Shown: piece after piece, positions 57,721-64,000 of the stretch
How positions within the stretch are numbered: position 1 is the stretch's first letter
Layout: every line of letters starts with the position of its first letter
From: Acanthosepion esculentum
Lineage: Eukaryota > Mollusca > Cephalopoda > Sepiida > Sepiidae
NCBI GenBank assembly: GCA_964036315.1
Contig: OZ038509.1
Span: 34,223,499 to 34,287,498 of the forward strand
Direction of reading: 5' to 3'
DNA: 64,000 bases
Translations under genes and position numbers: made by a program
The notes under the pieces: model-generated
Seen by the model: the letters and a program-made list of their open reading frames with translations, nothing else
What the model was told of the DNA's origin: nothing
The model's database searches: none

Positions 57721-59160
57721 AATTTTGTAATAACGTCAGGTTTATTTCATACGCGTAGGAATCATTATAAAAGGTTTACTGCTACCGGCGGCGTAGAATA
57801 ACCCACGTTTTCGGTCGTCTTATACTATTGATATCAGATAAAATCACGAAGATTTACCTAGATTTGAAGTCTCGTCTTATCTATAGATCGCCTTATATGT
57901 GGAAATATACGGGATGCCAATTTTTGACATTGGCATTTGGCGAAAAAAAATGACGACACTACAGCGTTTCCACAGACGTTGCAAAAACGTTTTTATAGAT
58001 TTTCAGGTCCGCGCCAGTTACAAAGTAACATTGCAAATGCATTGCTTTGTAACGTTACATTTACAGAAGATGGTTAATAACTTCCAGAAATATATTACAA
58101 CTTGCAATCATCTTGCAAGTTAATGATTCTCAAAAAAAGAAAATAAATTTCATACCTTCAATACATGTCATGAAAAAGTATTCTGTAATTATTTGACAAC
58201 TGCATAATTTTTCAGCTACTGTTGTTTGCATTGTTACTATAACGTTGCAACAACTTTGGGAATGAGGGGTCCTATTTGCATGGCCGGTAATAAATTCACA
58301 GGGAAAAAGTCACAGAAAAATGTCACAATTAGAATAAAGTCACAGGTAAAAATATCATAATTAATTTATGGTGGCTGGTAATAAAATCAACTATTTTGTC
58401 GGGTAGTTCATGAATTTATGGTTCCGCTTTGTTTGCAATGGAAATTCATAGTAAATTCAACCTCTAAAAACTTTTCCTAACAAGGCTATTGGTCATAAAT
58501 TCGATATTTTTCATAATTAAGAAGTCTTAGTATCCCATAAAACTAAACTTTATGTGAAGATAGCCTTAACATGTTTTTCTAAGTTTACGTAAAAACGCAA
58601 ACAAACAACAAAGATCGCATATGAAAATAGATTAATGTGTACAAAACGTATTCTCACAATGCTGTGGTCATATATCTGATATATTTCAAATTTAGGGAGT
58701 TCTAGAATTCCATAACGCCCGACTTTATCTTTTGTAACTTTTAATTTGACATTAAAATTTGAATTAAATGTTCCTTGAATTTTTTTCCTGGGATTTTTTT
58801 TTACATGTGACTTTTTTACGTAGATTCCCTGTTTGAGGTCAGAAAAAAGTTGGTTGCAATGTGGCTACAACGCTACCACAAGGTCAGCTATCCCCAAATC
58901 AAAACACAACGCATCTGCAAAATTGCTAGTTGGGATTCTTAGAAAAATCATTATTTGAAATTTTGGGTTATTATTTTGATCCATTCCATCAGACGTGTCC
59001 AACAACAGTAGAAATATATGGAGTCAGTCGTAGAGCCTCGACACTGAAACAAATCAGGGAGAATTGATTTTTTGATTCAGCTATTGTCAAATCAACGTTA
59101 CTTTACGTTACTTTCGTTGTAACACTTTCAAGTTTTAGAAGGAAAACAGAATATTCAATC
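57721..59160. other. No gene recognised
   Basis: AT-rich with no supported feature. Confidence 0.45.
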
Positions 59161-59167
59161 AATAGTA

Positions 59168-59176
59168 TATATATAT

Positions 59177-59272
<96 letters not shown>
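59168..59272. repeat. (CA)n-(TA)n microsatellite
   Basis: CA 59183-59216, then TA to 59269. Confidence 0.95.
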
Positions 59273-59273
<1 letters not shown>

Positions 59274-59378
59274 CAAATATAGGATTGGTGTATACGGAAT
59301 AAATTCCAATAACCAAAAAATACTATTCTTAAAAGAGTGCTCAATACAGACTAAAGCAAATATAATTATTCATTTGAA

Positions 59379-60360
59379 AATTATAACATAAAAGTGTTAT
59401 AAAATCACTACAAAAATAGCCATTTTGTTTCAACACGTCTGGAAATTTATCAAGTGATGGAGTTGAATGTAGAATAAAGGGTTTTAAAAGGTTCAAATCA
59501 TTCAAACACCACTCGCTAGGGGAAACGCTATTACATAAACTGGAATGACCAATCAAAATACAAGTATATGACAATTCAAAAAACTTGACAACGTACTTCG
59601 GTTATAATAATTATTTAATGCTTTAATGTTAAGGTTAGACTAAAATAGAATTCATTCTAATTAATTAATATGAAATTATACTATAAAATTAAAAATTACC
59701 AATTTTAAATTTTAAATTTAATCTATATTAAGTTTAAAAATTATGAATTATTTAAAGAAGAAACTGAGGAAAAAATATACATGTTTTGTTATTTATTTTG
59801 TTTTTATTGAAAGGCCAAAAATTAAGTTGGAATAAGCGTTAAAATCTAATGTTGCTCTGAGCTTCGTTACAACTTAGATACATTTGAAATGAAGATATGG
59901 GCAAGGGAGGGTGAAATCTTGCAAAAGACACAATCAGATTATAATACACAAACATGTAGACATATTTAGATATATAAACACGCAAAAAAGCGTAGAGACT
60001 GTAAATAGGTGTCCACGAACCTATTTCCAGTCTCGTCGCCAACGCAAACGACAACATATACATAAAATGAAAGGCACATATAAGCGATTATACACACATA
60101 CATTGTTAAAGACACGCACATATACCCACCAAGAAATATTAAAATTTGAATGTGTTAGTCAACGAATTCTAACATAGTACTAAAATATAACTTATACGGG
60201 CAAAGATATATAGATAAAAATGGCTGAATAGCTAACGTTTAATATGGGTAGAATAGAAAAAAAATAATCGTCAATGAACAACATAAGGAAAAAGGAGACT
60301 AAAATATATAGAAATGCCTATTTTTGTAGTGATTTTATAACACTTTTATGTTATAATAAA
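59379..60360. mobile_element. Element with inverted ends and a decayed hammerhead
   Basis: AACATAAAAGTGTTATAAAA and the following ATCACTACAAAAATA at 59387-59423 are exactly inverted at about 60320-60355. The space between is AT-rich and non-coding. The left end holds the degenerate hammerhead below; the right end has only its 3' strand. PLE-like architecture is inferred. Confidence 0.6.
59404..59458 (-). ncRNA. Degenerate hammerhead-like sequence F
   Basis: Stem I AUCAC/GUGAU, GAAAC, a 7-bp stem III ACAAAAU/AUUUUUGU-like and A17 are as in D and E. However, the core reads UUGAUAA instead of CUGANGA and stem II does not close. Probably inactive. Confidence 0.5.
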
Positions 60361-60371
60361 TAATTATATAT

Positions 60372-62819
60372 ATACTTGCAGATGTACTTTATTGACTTAA
60401 CCGAGTGGCAGTATTCAACGTTTATGTGGGCTCCAAATGTCTTGGACAGCAGCGGGTAAAAGGCACCACCCAACGATTGTCCAGAGTGTGCCCCTTAATT
60501 GTCACAATTCCGCCGCCCTCAGCGGGGCTTCTGCGTCTGTACAGTGGGTAACCATCCGTCTTAGTCTGCGTTTCTGAGATAAACTTACGGGGGTAACCCT
60601 TTGCGCAAGTGGGGCCGCTTGACCAACATGACCTTTTTTTCGTAATTCGCGCCACAGGGGCCGTGTATCATATTGTTTTTAATGATTTCGTGGAGCAAAG
60701 GATCCAGCGCAGGATACGGAATTTCAGCAGAAGTAAAATCGTCTGTTTTGTTTGCGTCAACCTTATCGTTGAGCCACAGCAGAATGTGGGCATGAGGCAA
60801 ACCGCGTTTCTGCCATTCCACTGTATACATTTGATACATAACGCGTTCGAAGACTTGCCCTTTAAGGATTAAATCCATAAGCTTACACAACTGAAACCGG
60901 AAAAAGCGTGCAATTAGGTCGGGGCGGTGTGTGTACTGCTGACCTGGAAAACGCTCGCGTGTGATTTCAACTCATTTCGGATTGCACGTGAACGTGACGA
61001 ACAAATCAGGCCTCCCGTAATGACGGACATAGGTCATTGCGTCTTGTGTCCTTTCATGCATGTATCGAGGGCCACCAGTGTAAGAGGAAGGCAAAATGCA
61101 CGGTTTGCCGAGATTGTGTGGGTCACCATCAGAACGCAGACCATCACGAAGGTGAATATAGGAGTTGGTTCTAAGTTTGGATTGGTTTAACTTGATGAAT
61201 CCTAACCTCTCCGACTCCATTTTTGCAACCGTGTCAACTGTGAATTGAAGAAATAGTTGACGGCACCTGTGCAAGTGGTTAAATTCACCCTCCCTAACAT
61301 ATGTAGGCGTAGTAAGCCCTACAGGAGACCGTCTTTGAGGTCGACATGGAATCGCTGAATGCCTGGTATATTGGGATTTGGAAATGGTACCCATCGCTTC
61401 CGTATGGAAAAAGAAGGGGGTACTGGAGACAGTCGTATGAACGGTGGGTTTCACTGATGCGGCGCAGACGACCACCCCGGTACCTTATGACAATGTCGCG
61501 GCTGTTATGCTCCTCACCGTGGATGACTGCGGCGACTTCATTACATGCAGGAGCATTGAAGCGGCGCTCATGCTCACTGTGAGGCCATCTGTCTGCATCG
61601 ATGACAACGCTGAAAGAGGGCGAAGAGTTGTTTTGCAACGCAAACTTTAAGCTTCGGATGTAACTGTTAGTTTCGTGAAGCATGTCTTGTAGACGGAACA
61701 GAATGTCTCTACGGGGACCGACGGAAATATCGCCAGGCAGAATGCCGAGACGCGCATCAACCTGCTCATTGTAGTCAACGAGAAAGTAAATTTGTAGGAA
61801 CTGAGGTGGCTCTCACTGATCAGCCAAATGTGATCCCATTAAGTGGTAAACCTGGCCTTGCATTTTGAAAGTAGGCATCCATCCCCCCTCACTAATAGCC
61901 TTCGCACCAAAAGACGTCATCTGGAAGCAACAGTTGTACCTCCGTATTGCTTCAGGAAAATGCGTTGACTCCGAAGTTGTACCCAGAAGGAGGTCCCTAA
62001 GCGGCTGGGGAGGTTCGTCTAAAGAAGGGAGTTTGATTTTGCCCCCAGAGCAACAAAGCCCAGGTGCGTACCGGCCCACTTTTTCGCGTTGCAAAAAGTG
62101 CAAACTTTATCCATGGCCCCTATTTGTACGTCTCTCCTAGCGGAATAGTTGACAGTGCAGTCATAATTGTATGCGGCATTTGACCAAATTGACGCAGACG
62201 GCGAAGTTACGCCATTCAACGAAGGTCGAAGTTGGCTGTTTTCGAGCCGTACTTCAGAGTTTTCTGCAGCCCTGGCAGACGCAGTAGAGCGGGCATTTCT
62301 AACGCGACAAACAGTGGTATGTGCAGGGCTTTCTAAGGCTCTGGCAGACGCGGTGGATAGGACATTTCTAAAGCGACGATGAGCGGTTTATTGGGGTTGT
62401 TCCGAAGCTCTAGAGGCGGCTGTAGCCCTAGTATTCCGAAGACGACGTAAAGTTGTTTGTTCGGGGCTTTCTAAACCCCTGGAGCAAGCTTTGGCGGTGG
62501 CATCCCGCAAACGACGAAGGGTTTTCTGTGCTGGGGGCTGTGAAGCCCTCAACCTAGCCACGCAGACTGCGTTCTGTGAATTCTGTAGTGAACGTTCTTC
62601 AACTGAAAGCCTGGCGCGGCGTGCGGACATTGAAGCCGCTGAAGCCAACCTTTCAGTCCGCGCATCGGCGCTTTCCGTAGATAAGCGAACAGCTGAGCTC
62701 GAGGCCATCCGTGAAATACGCAAAGAAGTCTGTTCAGGGGTTTCACTCGCCCTCGCTGCTCTAGCAGCGGAGGCAGCTGCCATGCGCCGTCCCAAAAGTT
62801 TCCTCCTTTTAGGTGGCAT
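60372..62819 (-). pseudogene. Helitron RepHel protein, Rep part only, inactivated
   Basis: A rolling-circle transposase. ATG at 62819 opens a 143-codon frame of about 22-residue Ala/Arg repeats (SPEQTTLRRLRNTRATAASR), stopped by TAA at 62388 but continuing in frame. A Cys motif CTFCNAKKW follows. After a shift near 62080 come APGLCCSGGKIKLPSL and CFQMTSFGAKAISEGGW. Then HERRFNAPACNEVAAVI, CRQLFLQF, GRPDLFVTFTCNP (motif 1), the HUH motif GLPHAHILLWL (about 60790), IHGPCGANY, and GAHINVEYCHSVKSIKYICK. Both tyrosines of KYICKY (60384-60386, 60372-60374) are present. About three nonsense codons (62388, 61813, 60972) and three shifts break it. The helicase half is absent. Confidence 0.9.
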
Positions 62820-63878
62820 CCAAACAGTAAAAACGTCAAAAGAGGGTAAAGCTTAAAAAGAGATTTCGACAAATCCAAAACGAAAAAACGTTCACTGCTA
62901 ACGTAGACACAAAAAGGGGAACACCGAGTAAAATGAGTTCAGATGTTACTAAAGGGGAACTCGAAACTAAAAAAGTGGAAATTTAAAAAGGTAAACCAAG
63001 GGTAATCCAAAAGGAAATGGGTTTTTAGTACAATTGGCTAACGTGTGTGGGGTTGGGTTGGAACTATAAAACAAAAAAGCAGCTAGAATACGTAAACAAC
63101 TTGCTGCGTCCGAAGTGGGCGAATAAAGTAAGCCAAGTGCGTGCACGCGGGCAACAATAAACGCAAAAGTGTGAAAGCACGCCCGAGTCACGCAATAGTG
63201 GTTGACCTTGAGCGCACTTATACATAAGCTGACGCGCGATCACGCGGGCGCTATAACATGTGAGAAATCCTGCGCGATGATTGGACAGGCTCCAAGGCCA
63301 AGCTCTGTGAAAGCGACCAATGGGCTTGCAGCAGTCTTTGTATCGACACGCGGACTCGGTTGTACGCAGCTGTGTGTGTGTGTGTAAGGAAGTTACAAAA
63401 AAGATTGATCAGCGTGCAGCTACGGTTATTTTTGCCGAAAAATTCTGAAATTTGACACATAAAGACGATAGTAAGCCGCAAGACGCAACCAAAAACTGTA
63501 CATACTGTGTCAGTGAATGCGTGTTCAGAGGGCTAAATCCTGTCCCTTAGTACCCCCGTTTATTGTTCCCTGGTCAAGCGGCTTTGACAGTCTTGCAAAC
63601 AATTTGGTACTTGTTAGATAGCCAAGCGTTAGTGCTATCAGAAACTGGAGCATTTGATTTGTTTTGGTGGCTCGGTAACAAAACATCGTCCAAAGACTGC
63701 GAAACATCTGCATAAGTGGCCCTTACCCGTGCTTTCAAATTGATTTCCTGCAAAAACAATTGTGTTTTTCCAAATTTATGGCGCTGTCAGAACCACCACC
63801 GGGTAATTTTACGTAGTCTTGTGAAGTTTTGTTGAAATCGGTTGAAAAATTTAGTAAATCCGATCCCATATATAAGCG

Positions 63879-63882
<4 letters not shown>
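62820..63882. other. Possible Helitron 5' flank; no gene
   Basis: No supported frame. It lies upstream of the Helitron ATG in element sense and may be its leader. I could not place the expected TC 5' terminus. Confidence 0.4.

Positions 63883-63957
<75 letters not shown>
63883..63957. repeat. (CA)n microsatellite
   Basis: About 37 perfect units. Confidence 0.97.
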
Positions 63958-64000
63958 CCTGGGTTTTATAATAAGTATGATGATATATACATATATATGC

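Overview
This window is repeat-rich eukaryotic, almost certainly metazoan, non-coding DNA. I find no convincing host protein gene, no rRNA gene and no functional tRNA gene. Every coding stretch I recognise belongs to a transposable element, and nearly all are broken. The mix of very abundant (TA)n tracts, TCTA tetranucleotides, tRNA-derived SINEs with TA tails, Penelope-like elements (PLEs), several LINE groups, Tc1/mariner relics and a Helitron would suit a cephalopod mollusc such as an octopus. That placement is inference from repeat style, not from a diagnostic gene.

Layout. 1-3230 is a LINE with a long reverse-transcriptase ORF and one in-frame TAG, ending against a fragment of a ~289 bp LTR-like repeat whose other copy (55.5 kb) sits inside a different LINE. 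3.4-6.2 kb holds microsatellites, a PLE relic with inverted arms and a tRNA-headed SINE carrying a hammerhead ribozyme. 9.2-9.8 kb is a decayed LINE. 11.3-12.7 kb is a PLE endonuclease fragment between inverted arms. 13.4 kb has a second hammerhead SINE. 20-23 kb holds two long SINEs. 23.5-28.2 kb holds three LINE remnants, one bracketed by a 40 bp duplication, plus a hammerhead. 28.7-29.5 kb is a fold-back element. Mariner/Tc1 relics lie at 30.0, 37.7 and 53.0-54.6 kb. 32-37 kb and 45-48.6 kb hold fold-back hairpins in TA tracts and two more hammerheads. 41.4-42.3 kb is a 19 bp minisatellite. 60.4-62.8 kb is the Rep part of a Helitron on the minus strand.

The most interesting signal is RNA-level. 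Five sequences fold by inspection as complete hammerhead ribozymes, and one more is a decayed relative. Three are the 3' modules of a tRNA-promoter SINE; two others have longer stem III, and the decayed relative shows a PLE-like inverted-arm setting. All five intact ones lie at retroelement 3' ends, and four of them abut or nearly abut (TA)n tracts. This suggests self-cleaving retroelement RNAs and TA tails seeding the microsatellites of this genome.
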